Positions 48,145 through 57,917 of a DNA stretch of 64,000 nucleotides are shown here, piece by piece. The notes beneath the pieces were generated by a model that saw nothing but the letters and a program-made list of their open reading frames with translations, was not told where the DNA came from and made no database searches. This stretch comes from Deltaproteobacteria bacterium. GTDB taxonomy: Bacteria; Myxococcota; UBA727; VGSZ01. The stretch covers positions 248,001 to 312,000 of the forward strand of contig JACOUT010000003.1 of the NCBI GenBank assembly GCA_016177705.1. Direction: 5' to 3'. The first letter of the stretch is position 1; every line of letters starts with the position of its first letter. The position numbers were made by a program, and so were the translations under genes.

Positions 48145-49998
48145 TCAGTGGTACCGGTTCTCGGGCAGCGCGAGCGCGAGCAGCTTGTCGTCGAGCTCGA
48201 TGACCAGATCCTGCGCCAGCAGCCGGTCGAGCACGTCGGCGACGTCGGCGAAGGACGCGCGCACCTCGCTCGACGGCCGCGCGTCCAGCAGGTGCTCATA
48301 GAGCGCCGCCGCGCGCCCCCCGAGCTCCTGTGTCTGCGGGCGCTCACTGCGGCGATCCTCGATGACGAGCTGTTGCCAGCTCTTGGCGTACGACAGGCGC
48401 GGGCGCGGCTTGGCCTCCCAGGCGCGTTGCCAGCGCGCCACCGCGGCCAGCAGCGGCGCGCGCGTCGCGTCGTCGACCACGTCGGCCACCTCGTGCTCGA
48501 AATAGTAGGAGACGTGTCGCAGATCGAAGCGATCGGCGGGGTAGAGGTAGCGGTAGCAGCGCTGGGGCTCGAGCCCGCTCACGCCGTGCTCCCTTGGCTC
48601 CTCGAACATCGGTGAGCCGCGGTCGGCGCGCGCGCTGGCGATGGCGTAGGGCGGCTGCAGGTGCGGGATCTTCTCGACCACGCGCACCTGCAACGCGTAG
48701 TCCTCGGGTCGCTCACCCGCGAAGCCCATCAGGATATTGTAGAGGTTGTTGATGTCGTAGTACGTACACCACTTGATCAGCTCGAGGTTCCTCATGCCGG
48801 TGGTGTGCTTCTTCATCAACCGCAGCAGATTGGTCGACAGGCTCTCGACCCCCGGCTGCACCGAGTACAGGCCTCCCTCCTTCATGCGGCGCAACTGTTG
48901 TCGCGTCAGGCTCGGCCGCACCTCGTAGTGCAGGCGCAGGTCGGTGTGCTCGGCGGCGAGCTGGCCGAACAGCTCTTCGATGTATTCTGTGGCGATGATG
49001 TTGTCGATGGCATAGAAGTGATGAATGCCGTAGCGATCCGACAACGAACGCAGCATCGAAAGCACGTTGGCCGGGCTCTTGGCGCGAAAGGCCACGCCGG
49101 AGCGGTTGAGGCCGCAGAAGGTGCAGTGGTTCTTCATGCCCCACCAGCAGCCGCGCGCCGTCTCGATGGGCAAGAGGGGCGCCTGCGCCTTGGGGTAACG
49201 AGCGTAGCCGCTCTCCTTCATGGCGTGGAAGTGCTCGTCGAAGTCGGGCACCGGGGTCTGGTCGAGCTCCTCGAGGTTGGGCGCGCGACCGCGGTAGACG
49301 ATACCGGCCGGCCTCGCGGCGCGCGCGCGCGGCGATGGCGACGACGACGCACGGCCCATGATGCCGGGGAGATCGTCGACGGCGCGGCCGGCGTCGAGGC
49401 GCCTGACCAGCTCGGGGAAGGTGCGCTCGGCGTCGCCGCAGTGGACGTAGTCGACCTCGGGGCAGCCGCGCACGATCTGCTCGGCGATGTCGTCCTCGAA
49501 GGTGGCGCCGCCGAACACGATGGGGATGTCGGGGTGACGCGCCTTGAGCGCGCGCGCCAGCGCGATGGACGCGAGCATCTGTTGGAAGCAGACCGAGAAG
49601 CCGATCAGGCCGAAGCGGCGCCAGTCGACCGTGTCGACGACGTAGTCGACGAACTCGAAGGCCGTGCGCTCGCGGATGCGCACCAGGTCGTCGATGGTGC
49701 AACCGGCGCGCTCGCAGATGACGCGGAAGTCCGCGGCGTAGTCGTCGAAGTACGAGCGCTGCTCGGCGACGTCGCCGAAGGCCGCCTTGCCCCAGATCCA
49801 CTCGCCCACCAGGCAAGGCCAGACGTCGGCGAGCGCCTCGTTGACGCGCCAGCCGACGAAGTCGCCGAAGTACATGAAGAGCGAGAAGCTCTGCGCCGGG
49901 ATGCCGTGCCGCTCGAGCAGCGGCTTCAGGAGGGCGAGCTGGAAGGACGGGAACCGACCGGACAGGGTGGGGGCGCTGACGAGCGCGACGGGCGTCAC
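48145..49998 (-). CDS. B12-binding radical SAM protein of the RiPP-maturation type
   Basis: 617 residues from a GTG at 49998. A B12-binding-like fold spans ~130-200 (GLIGFSVCFQQMLASIALAR, VFGGATFEDDIAEQI). The iron-sulfur site is C284-x7-C292-x2-C295 in RGCWWGMKNHCTFCGLN, a long C-x7-C-x2-C spacing diagnostic of the RiPP maturation radical SAM C-methyltransferase family (TIGR03975 as I recall it), followed by FRAKSPANVL and YAIDNI. It would modify peptides, often by C-methylation. Divergent by 82 bases from the repeated-core protein gene at 50081. Its end is 17 bases from the convergent subtilase gene. Confidence 0.9.
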   Translation of the reverse strand: MTPVALVSAPTLSGRFPSFQLALLKPLLERHGIPAQSFSLFMYFGDFVGWRVNEALADVWPCLVGEWIWGKAAFGDVAEQRSYFDDYAADFRVICERAGCTIDDLVRIRERTAFEFVDYVVDTVDWRRFGLIGFSVCFQQMLASIALARALKARHPDIPIVFGGATFEDDIAEQIVRGCPEVDYVHCGDAERTFPELVRRLDAGRAVDDLPGIMGRASSSPSPRARAARPAGIVYRGRAPNLEELDQTPVPDFDEHFHAMKESGYARYPKAQAPLLPIETARGCWWGMKNHCTFCGLNRSGVAFRAKSPANVLSMLRSLSDRYGIHHFYAIDNIIATEYIEELFGQLAAEHTDLRLHYEVRPSLTRQQLRRMKEGGLYSVQPGVESLSTNLLRLMKKHTTGMRNLELIKWCTYYDINNLYNILMGFAGERPEDYALQVRVVEKIPHLQPPYAIASARADRGSPMFEEPREHGVSGLEPQRCYRYLYPADRFDLRHVSYYFEHEVADVVDDATRAPLLAAVARWQRAWEAKPRPRLSYAKSWQQLVIEDRRSERPQTQELGGRAAALYEHLLDARPSSEVRASFADVADVLDRLLAQDLVIELDDKLLALALPENRYH

Positions 49999-50080
49999 GA
50001 AAGCAGCATACGTCGGCGTCTTCGCCAAATGCCGTGGCTGTGGGATAGAACCGGCGAACCCGGCAAGCACGGAGGGGCAC

Positions 50081-50824
50081 ATGTCGTCCGTTCGGTCTCC
50101 CCAGAGCGCATTCGACGCGGCCTTGAAGGCTGCACGTTCGGGCGGTTCGCACGCCAAGAAGACCATCTCGGTCACCGAAGCCAGGAAGGCGCTCGAGGCG
50201 CTGGCGCCGCTGTCGTCGACCAAGGCGGCGGAGGCGGTCGCCGAATTCCTCGACTCGAAGAAGGCGGGCGCGCTCTCGCCGGCCGCCAAGGACGCGCTCA
50301 AGGCGTACCTCGAGGCGAAGCGCGGGCCGATCACGCTGCCCACCATGCCCACCGGCGCCGAGCGCTTCGGCAAGGCGCTCGACGAGGCGATGAAGCACGG
50401 CAAGGTCAAGGGGCAGATCACCAAGGGCGAGGCACAGCACGCGCTCAAGCAGCTGGCACAGCTCTCCGCGGAAGACGGCAACGCCGCGGTGGCCGCCTTC
50501 CTCGCAGGGCCGAACGCCAAGCAGCTCTCGAAGGCGGCGCGCGCGCTGTTCGACGACTTCCTGCTGCAGAACCCGGCGCGACCGCCGCGACCCGTCATCG
50601 AGATCGCACCCGAGCGGCCGCCGCGACCCGTCATCGAGATCGCGCCCGAGCGACCGCCGCGGCCCGTCATCGAGATCGCACCCGAGCGACCGCCGCGACC
50701 CGTCATCGAGATCGCGCCCGAGCGACCGCCGCGACCCGTCATCGAGATCGCGCCCGAGCGACCGCCGCGACCCGTCATCGAGATCGCGCCGGGCCGGCCG
50801 CGGAGCAACGACGACGAGACCTGA
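50081..50824 (+). CDS. Protein with two homologous helical domains and six 12-residue C-terminal repeats; candidate multi-core RiPP precursor
   Basis: 247 residues; ATG with a strong GGAGGGG site 4 bases upstream. Two tandem ~65-residue helical domains (about 9-82 and 93-165) share the pattern FDAALKAARSGGSHAKKTIS / FGKALDEAMKHGKVKGQITK, EARKALEALAPLS / EAQHALKQLAQLS and FLDSKKAGALSPAAKDAL / FLAGPNAKQLSKAARALF. Residues 168-239 are six near-perfect copies of PPRPVIEIAPER (last copy ends GR). No signal peptide. Located 82 bases from the divergent RiPP-type radical SAM gene; a leader-like N-terminus plus repeated cores fits a RiPP precursor, but a structural Pro-rich tail is the alternative. 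Confidence 0.72.
   Translation: MSSVRSPQSAFDAALKAARSGGSHAKKTISVTEARKALEALAPLSSTKAAEAVAEFLDSKKAGALSPAAKDALKAYLEAKRGPITLPTMPTGAERFGKALDEAMKHGKVKGQITKGEAQHALKQLAQLSAEDGNAAVAAFLAGPNAKQLSKAARALFDDFLLQNPARPPRPVIEIAPERPPRPVIEIAPERPPRPVIEIAPERPPRPVIEIAPERPPRPVIEIAPERPPRPVIEIAPGRPRSNDDET
50582..50797 (+). repeat. 36-bp tandem repeat, six copies
   Basis: Six head-to-tail 36-base units encode the PPRPVIEIAPER repeats. Differences among copies are mostly synonymous (CGA/CGG, GCA/GCG), so the peptide is conserved while the DNA drifts, implying selection on the amino-acid sequence. Confidence 0.9.
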
Positions 50825-50846
50825 GCGCGCGCTCCGTGACCTGATC

Positions 50847-53618
50847 GTGCGCACGGCGCGGCTCGGCTCCGCGTCCGCGCCGGTGGTCAACGTCGACGGC
50901 GAGGCCGCGCCGTGGGCGCTCGACCTGCTGCGCGCCACCCTCGATCACGACGGCGCGACCGTCGCCGCGCGCGCGCTGCTGGCGCGGCTCGCGACCTTCT
51001 ACGGCCGGCAGCTCGCGACCTTCGGCGTGGGCGGTCTGCCGCTCTTGCAGTCGTGCCTGATGCTCGACCGGCGCTTGCGCGGCCTGGTGATCAGGAAGGA
51101 GCGGCGCCCCTACGGCGCGCGCACGCAGATCGAGGGCGAGCTCGACCCGAGCCAGCCGGTCGTCATCGTCGACGACGCCAGCGCGTCGGGCTGGTCCTTG
51201 GTGCGTGCCTACGAGCTGCTCGAGGAGCACGGCCTGTTCGTCGAGGGCGCCGTGGTGCTGGTGCGCTTCGGCTTCAACCCCGGCATCGCCTACCTGGTCG
51301 ATCGCGGCGTGCGCGTCGAGAGCGTGCTCGACCTGTGGACCGACCTGGCGGGGCTCTTGCCCGGTACCGCGCCCGTCGACGACAACCCGACCGCCGAGCT
51401 GCCCGCCCTCCGCTTCGGGCGCGCGCGCTTCCCCGCGGGGCTGCACCCGGCGGTGCTGGCGCGGCGCGTGATCGAGGCGCGGCTCGCGGGCCGACCGCTG
51501 CCGCTGCCGCCGCGCGCGCTCGCCAATGGGCCGTGGCACGCGGAGGGCGGCGTGTTCGTCAGCGTGCGCCCGCGCTCCGACGTCACCGACCGCCACGCGC
51601 GCGATGGCTTCTTCCGCTTCCCCGAGGATCACGATCGTCTGCCCGCCGACCCAGCGCGCGCGGTGGTGCTGGCCGCCGCCAAGACCGCCGAGGCGCTTGT
51701 TGGCGGCGCAGGCGATGGCGCGGGCGGACAGGGCGCCGCCGCGCGCGCGCTCGCCGACGCCGCCGTCGCTGTCACCTTTTGCGGCCGCTTGCAGCGAACC
51801 ACCATCGGCGGCGTCGACAACGAGCGCTACGGGCTGGTGGCGCGCAGCATGGTGCGCCGCGGCTTCCTCGGCGGCGCGCTGCCGCGCATGCCCGGCATCG
51901 CCGACGACGCCGAGCAGTTGCGCCACGCCCACACCACCAACGCCAGGCTGTTTCGCCGCGAGCCCTACCAGCTCTACCGCCACGCAGTGGTGCGCGCCGT
52001 CGAGCCTGGCATGCCGTGGCACTCGGCCGGCGTGCCGCGCCAACGGCCGCCGTGGCACGAGCGCTTCGGCCCGCTGCTCGCGCTGCTGGCGCGCGCGGCC
52101 GCCGCTGGCGAAGCGCCGCCCGCCCTCGACGTCGACGTGCCGGCGCACCTCGACTCGCTGTACGTGACGGTGCTGCAGGGCGGCCGCGTGCGCGGCTGCT
52201 CGGGCGGCGTTGTGCAGAAGCTCGGCGGCGACGTAGCGGCGCACGCGAGGGCGGCGGCCGCCGACGCGCGCTTCGACGGCACGCCGAGCGGTGTGCTCGC
52301 GGTCTCGGTGTCGCTCTTGTGGGAGCCGACCGACCTCGGCGTTGCCACCGCCGAGGACGCGGCCTTTCGGCTGCGCGCCGGCCGCCACGCCGTCATGGTC
52401 GACGACGGCGAGCGCGCGGCGCTGTTGTTGCCGTTGGTGGCGTCGCGCTCGGCGCTCGACGAGCTCTCCTTCGTCGAGGCGGCGCTCGACAAGGCGGGGC
52501 TCGACAAGGACGCAGCGGTGCGGGTGACGCGCTTTTCCTGCGCCAGCTACGGCGCCGACGACAGGGGCGTGGCCGTGCTCGACGGTGGCCTGCCGCGCGC
52601 GCCTGCCGCGCGCGCGCGGCAGGCGCGGCCGAGCCGCGCCGCGTTGGCGGGCCGCATCGCGCGGCTCGCCGACTACCTCGAGCAGGCGCAGCGTCCCGAC
52701 GGCAACTTCCACCTCGAGCACCTACCCGCCATCGGCGCGCGCCTCGGCACGGCCGAGCCGCCCCGCGTGGCGCATGCCGCGTGGGTGCTGTTGCGCGCGG
52801 GACGACCGCACGCGGCGCGGCGGGCGCTGCATGCGCTGACGCCGCTGATCGAGAGCGATGGTGCATGCGCGTGGCTGCGCGAGCCCACCGAGGGCGCGCC
52901 CTCGATCTCCGCGGTCGCCCTGCTCTTGCTCGCGCTCTGCGAGGAGCAGCGGCCACCGCCGGCGCCGGCGCGAGCGCTGGTGGCGTCGTTGCTGGCGGCC
53001 ATCGACGACACCGGACGCATGCGCACCCATCGGGGCGGCGCCGTCGTCGAGGAGGCGCGCGATCTCTTCCCGCCGCAGGCGCTGTTGGCGCTCGGCCGCG
53101 CCCACGCTCGCGGTGTCGCCGGCATCGACGTCGAGCGGGTGCAGCGCGCGCTGGTGGCCGCGCACATCCGCTTCCGGCACCGCCCGACCATCGGCCAGGT
53201 GCCATGGCTCGCGCAGGCAGCGCACGCGTGGCGCGCCTCGACGCCGCTGCGATCCGTGGTGCGCGCCCTCGGCGACGACGTCGCGCGCTTCGTGCTCGAT
53301 CGCCAGCAAGAGAGCGGCGCCGTGCTGTACCCGCCGTCGGCGCCGCTCGGCCTCACCACCGTGTTGGCGCTCGAGGGGCTGGCGGCGCTCGCCGGCGTGA
53401 CGCGCGGCGCGCTGCATGCCCGCGTGCTGCGCGCATGCGGCCGCGCGCTGCCGTTCCTCGATCGCCTGACGCTGCACGAGCGCGACCTGGCCTGGCTGGC
53501 CGACGGCCCCGAGGCGCTCGGCGGCGTGCGTGAGTCCTTGCTCGACGTGCGCCTGCGTATCGACTTCACGCAGCACGCGCTCGCGGCGCTGCTGTCGCTC
53601 GCCGACGCGCGCGCTTGA
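50847..53618 (+). CDS. Phosphoribosyltransferase-AMMECR1 fusion with C-terminal helical toroid domain
   Basis: 923 residues from a GTG 22 bases after the repeat-protein gene. N-terminal PRTase-like domain with the PRPP-loop-like VVIVDDASASGWS (105-117) as in orotate phosphoribosyltransferases. An AMMECR1-like domain at ~435-570 has RGCSGG (449-454) and VSVSLLWEPTDL; an additional GVFVSVRPRS segment near 235 may be another AMMECR1-like part. The last ~300 residues are Ala/Arg/Leu helical repeats (QRPDGNFHLEH, QESGAVLYPP) resembling an alpha/alpha toroid. AMMECR1 proteins occur with radical SAM and Memo proteins (AmmeMemoRadiSam). Likely cotranscribed with the repeat protein. Confidence 0.75.
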   Translation: MRTARLGSASAPVVNVDGEAAPWALDLLRATLDHDGATVAARALLARLATFYGRQLATFGVGGLPLLQSCLMLDRRLRGLVIRKERRPYGARTQIEGELDPSQPVVIVDDASASGWSLVRAYELLEEHGLFVEGAVVLVRFGFNPGIAYLVDRGVRVESVLDLWTDLAGLLPGTAPVDDNPTAELPALRFGRARFPAGLHPAVLARRVIEARLAGRPLPLPPRALANGPWHAEGGVFVSVRPRSDVTDRHARDGFFRFPEDHDRLPADPARAVVLAAAKTAEALVGGAGDGAGGQGAAARALADAAVAVTFCGRLQRTTIGGVDNERYGLVARSMVRRGFLGGALPRMPGIADDAEQLRHAHTTNARLFRREPYQLYRHAVVRAVEPGMPWHSAGVPRQRPPWHERFGPLLALLARAAAAGEAPPALDVDVPAHLDSLYVTVLQGGRVRGCSGGVVQKLGGDVAAHARAAAADARFDGTPSGVLAVSVSLLWEPTDLGVATAEDAAFRLRAGRHAVMVDDGERAALLLPLVASRSALDELSFVEAALDKAGLDKDAAVRVTRFSCASYGADDRGVAVLDGGLPRAPAARARQARPSRAALAGRIARLADYLEQAQRPDGNFHLEHLPAIGARLGTAEPPRVAHAAWVLLRAGRPHAARRALHALTPLIESDGACAWLREPTEGAPSISAVALLLLALCEEQRPPPAPARALVASLLAAIDDTGRMRTHRGGAVVEEARDLFPPQALLALGRAHARGVAGIDVERVQRALVAAHIRFRHRPTIGQVPWLAQAAHAWRASTPLRSVVRALGDDVARFVLDRQQESGAVLYPPSAPLGLTTVLALEGLAALAGVTRGALHARVLRACGRALPFLDRLTLHERDLAWLADGPEALGGVRESLLDVRLRIDFTQHALAALLSLADARA

Positions 53619-53647
53619 GGGCCGACGCGCCGCCACGAAGAGCGCGG

Positions 53648-55153
53648 TCAGTCCTGCAGCGGCGCCACCGGCGGCCCGCGAAAGCGCCGACGCTCGAAGG
53701 CGAACCACACCACCGCCATCACGGCCAACGTGCCGCCGACGATGCGGATAGCGAGGTCGTAGGGCGGCTGCATGCCGATGACCAGCAACAGGCAGCCCCA
53801 GAGGACGCCGACGACGGCCAAGGGGCGATACCAAGGGCCGACGTCGAAGGGGCCCATGCGCCGCCACTTCCGTCGGTAGGCGAAAAAGCCGAGCGCCACC
53901 GGCAGCACGTAGGAGATGTAGAGGAAGATGACGCAGACGATGGTGATGGTGACGTACACCGGCGTGTAGAGCGTGAAGGCGATGGCGAAGAGCGCCACCG
54001 TCCAGATGGCCGCCACCGGCACGCGGTGGGCGGCGCTGACGCGCTTGAGCAGGTCGGAGAAGGGCAGGCCGCCGTCCCGCGCGAAGGCGAACAGCATGCG
54101 CGACGCCGAGGTCACGGTGGCCAGGCCGCACAGGTAGTTGGCCGCGACGATGCCGACGACCAAGCCGAGCCCGAGCCCGCGCGGCAGCACGGTGCGCAGG
54201 ATGAAGAACACCACGTCGCCGCCGTGCTGGGCCGCCTCGGCCGGCACCGGCGCGGCCAGCACCAGCGCCGTCACCATCACCCAGCCGGCGATGCCCGAGA
54301 TGAGCACGGCGAACACCATGCCGCGCGGCACGGCGCGCGCCGCGTCGTGCGTCTCCTCCGAGGTGTGCGCCGACGCGTCGAAGCCGGTGATGGTGTAGCC
54401 GGCGTGCAACAGGCCGAGCGCGAACAACCAGGCCACGCTCGACGTCGCTGGCCAGATGTCGCCGCCGGCGGCGCCGCTGTTGTTCGCAAACTCGACCAGG
54501 CGCGTGAGCTCGAGCGAGGGCGCGAACCAGAGGAGCGAGGCCACCAAGGTCGCCGACACGCCGAGGATCAGGTAGCCGGACAGGTCGGTGAGCCGCGAGG
54601 TCAGCCGAATGCCGAAGTGATTGCACAGCGCCTGCGACAGCGTGATGACGACGACGCCGGCACCGAGCACGAGCTTGGCGGTGGTCTCGCTCACCGCGGC
54701 CGACTGGTAGCCGAGCTCGGGCCCGAGCGCGCCGATGGCGATGCTCATGGTGCCGACGTTGATGGCGGCCAGCACCGTGATCAGGCCGGCGAGGTTGAAC
54801 CAGGCGGTAGCCCACCCCCAGGCGCGCCCGCCGAGGATGGCGGCCCAGTGGTAGAGGCCGCCCGCGGTGGGGAAGGCCGAGGCGATCTGCGCCATCCCCA
54901 CGGCCACCGCGAGCGCGCACAGGCAGGCGAGCGGCCAGCCGAGGCCGAGACCGGCTCCGCCGACGGCGCAGTAGGCGAGCTGAAACGAGGTGATGCCGCC
55001 GGCCAGGATGCAGATGATGGAGAAGGAGATGGCGAAGTTGGAGAAGCGGCCCATGGTGCGCGCCAGCTCCTGGCGGTAGCCGAGGCGCTCGAGCAGGCGG
55101 ACGTCGTCGTCGCGGGCGGCGGGCGTCGAGGTTTCCGGGCTGGCCTGCTCCAC
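53648..55153 (-). CDS. APC-family amino acid permease
   Basis: 501 residues; GTG at 55153 chosen because GGAGGA lies 5 bases upstream. About 12 hydrophobic helices; the first carries the family signature FSNFAISFSIICILAGGITS, followed by AFPTAGGLYHWAAILGG and later ITGFDASAHTSEETHDAARA, all typical of the amino acid/choline permease (ACT/BAT1-like) branch. Imports or exchanges an amino acid or choline-like compound across the inner membrane. Divergent from hflX. Start region is the least certain part. Confidence 0.88.
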   Translation of the reverse strand: MEQASPETSTPAARDDDVRLLERLGYRQELARTMGRFSNFAISFSIICILAGGITSFQLAYCAVGGAGLGLGWPLACLCALAVAVGMAQIASAFPTAGGLYHWAAILGGRAWGWATAWFNLAGLITVLAAINVGTMSIAIGALGPELGYQSAAVSETTAKLVLGAGVVVITLSQALCNHFGIRLTSRLTDLSGYLILGVSATLVASLLWFAPSLELTRLVEFANNSGAAGGDIWPATSSVAWLFALGLLHAGYTITGFDASAHTSEETHDAARAVPRGMVFAVLISGIAGWVMVTALVLAAPVPAEAAQHGGDVVFFILRTVLPRGLGLGLVVGIVAANYLCGLATVTSASRMLFAFARDGGLPFSDLLKRVSAAHRVPVAAIWTVALFAIAFTLYTPVYVTITIVCVIFLYISYVLPVALGFFAYRRKWRRMGPFDVGPWYRPLAVVGVLWGCLLLVIGMQPPYDLAIRIVGGTLAVMAVVWFAFERRRFRGPPVAPLQD

Positions 55154-55221
55154 GCGATCCTCCACCGAGCAAGGGGCTTCGCGTTCTAGCCAGTCGACGT
55201 CGCACCGGCTATGCCGTGCGC

Positions 55222-56628
<1,407 letters not shown>

Positions 56629-56637
56629 GCGCCCGCG

Positions 56638-57825
56638 CTACTTGAGCTTGAGCCAGCGGCGCGCGTTGTCGACCTGTACCTTCTGCAAAACCTCGGGCGG
56701 CAGCGCGAGCCCCTGGTAACGCCCCTCACCGTCGCGGCCCTTCTGGTAGTACTTGGAGTAACCGGCGGCGAGCTCGGTGCTGAACACGTCCTTCTCGAGT
56801 TGATCGCGCGTGGCCCAGATGACCTTGGCGTACCAGCCTGGCGTCTTCTCCTGGTTGCCGGTGACGACGGAGTCGGTGCCCCACACGATCTGATCCTGGA
56901 ACTCGAGGAAGAAGGCGCGGAAGTCGTCGAGCGCCGGCTCCATCGAGGCCATGCCGTTCAACAAGATCTCGCGCGTGCCGAGGCTGGTGTCGACCAGCAG
57001 GTTCTTGTGCGCGCGCATCAGCGTCTTCAACTGCTCGAGCGCCGGCCCCTTGGGGCTCCAGAACACCACGCCGTAGTGCGGCACCATCAGGTTCATCTTC
57101 GGGTGCTTTTCGATGACCGTCTGGAACTCGCTCATGAACTTGGCGAGGTTGACGTGCCAGTTGACCGGCAACTGCGTCTCCTCGAGATAGGAGTAGACCT
57201 CGTCCATGCCTGGCGCGTCGAACGGGCCGTGGTCCTTGAAGAAGTTCGAGTGGCCCGAGTAGAGCTTGAGACCCAGGCAGCCCTCGGCGACGTGTCGCTT
57301 GAGGCGCTCGAGCTTGTCGGCGTCGTGCGGGTCGAGCGTGCAAAACGGGATGACCTCGGTCGGGTAGAGCTTCTTCGCCTCGAGGATGGTGGCGAAGTTG
57401 TCGCTCATCATCGGCTCGCCCTTGTCGCCGCTGCCCATGATGGTGAACTGCGGCGAGGCGACGAACACGGTGGCCGCGATGCCCGCCTGGCGCGCCGCCG
57501 GCAGGTAGCGCTCGAGGTGCTTGATCTCGTAGAGGTGCTCGTGAGCGTTGATCAGCCCCGTGCGTGCGCTGGCCTTACCCTCGGCGAGCGCGCGCTTGAG
57601 CCCAGCTACCTCACCCTCGAGCGCGCGCACCACCCGCTCGTGCTCGATGGGCCGTGGCGGCGGCGGCTTGACCTTGTGGTCCTCGTCCTCGTCCTTGCCG
57701 TCCTTGTTCTTCTTGCCCTTGCCGCCGGTCTCGCCGGCCGGCGCGCGGCAGGCGAGGGCCAGCATCGGCAGCCCGCCGAGGGCGAGCAGGAGGAGCGCTT
57801 TGGTGAGGAAGAACCGCGACGTCAT
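56638..57825 (-). CDS. Amidohydrolase-family lipoprotein
   Basis: 395 residues from the ATG at 57825. Signal peptide with lipobox LALAC (Cys26), a Lys/Asp-rich linker, then an amidohydrolase_2 TIM barrel: INAHEHLYEIKHL (HxH metal site), CLGLKLYSGHSNF (bridging Lys region), VNWHVNLAKF and MVPHYGVVF (His ligands), WGTDSVVTG (catalytic Asp). Likely a metal-dependent hydrolase or decarboxylase facing the periplasm. A lipid-anchored member of this fold is uncommon. Substrate unknown. Convergent with hflX by 9 bases. Confidence 0.85.
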   Translation of the reverse strand: MTSRFFLTKALLLLALGGLPMLALACRAPAGETGGKGKKNKDGKDEDEDHKVKPPPPRPIEHERVVRALEGEVAGLKRALAEGKASARTGLINAHEHLYEIKHLERYLPAARQAGIAATVFVASPQFTIMGSGDKGEPMMSDNFATILEAKKLYPTEVIPFCTLDPHDADKLERLKRHVAEGCLGLKLYSGHSNFFKDHGPFDAPGMDEVYSYLEETQLPVNWHVNLAKFMSEFQTVIEKHPKMNLMVPHYGVVFWSPKGPALEQLKTLMRAHKNLLVDTSLGTREILLNGMASMEPALDDFRAFFLEFQDQIVWGTDSVVTGNQEKTPGWYAKVIWATRDQLEKDVFSTELAAGYSKYYQKGRDGEGRYQGLALPPEVLQKVQVDNARRWLKLK

Positions 57826-57904
57826 GCGGCCGCCATAGGTCACGGCCACGCCGCGCGCAAAGGCGGCGGCGGATCCGTCGGTTGCGGTTCAATCTGTCTT
57901 GAAC

Positions 57905-57917
57905 TACATAGACTGTA
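57905..57917. promoter_or_regulatory. TACA-N5-TGTA palindrome overlapping the polyprenyl synthase start
   Basis: TACA (57905-57908), five bases, TGTA (57914-57917); the last A begins the ATG. A weak TTGCGG/TACATA pair with 17-base spacing lies across it. Dyads of this type can be sites for MerR- or other dimeric regulators controlling isoprenoid genes. Only the repeat is seen; the regulator is unknown. Confidence 0.3.

Noticed and set aside
50582..50797. Tandem 36-bp array considered as CRISPR
   Set aside because: The units are contiguous with no spacers and encode an exact peptide repeat inside a gene.
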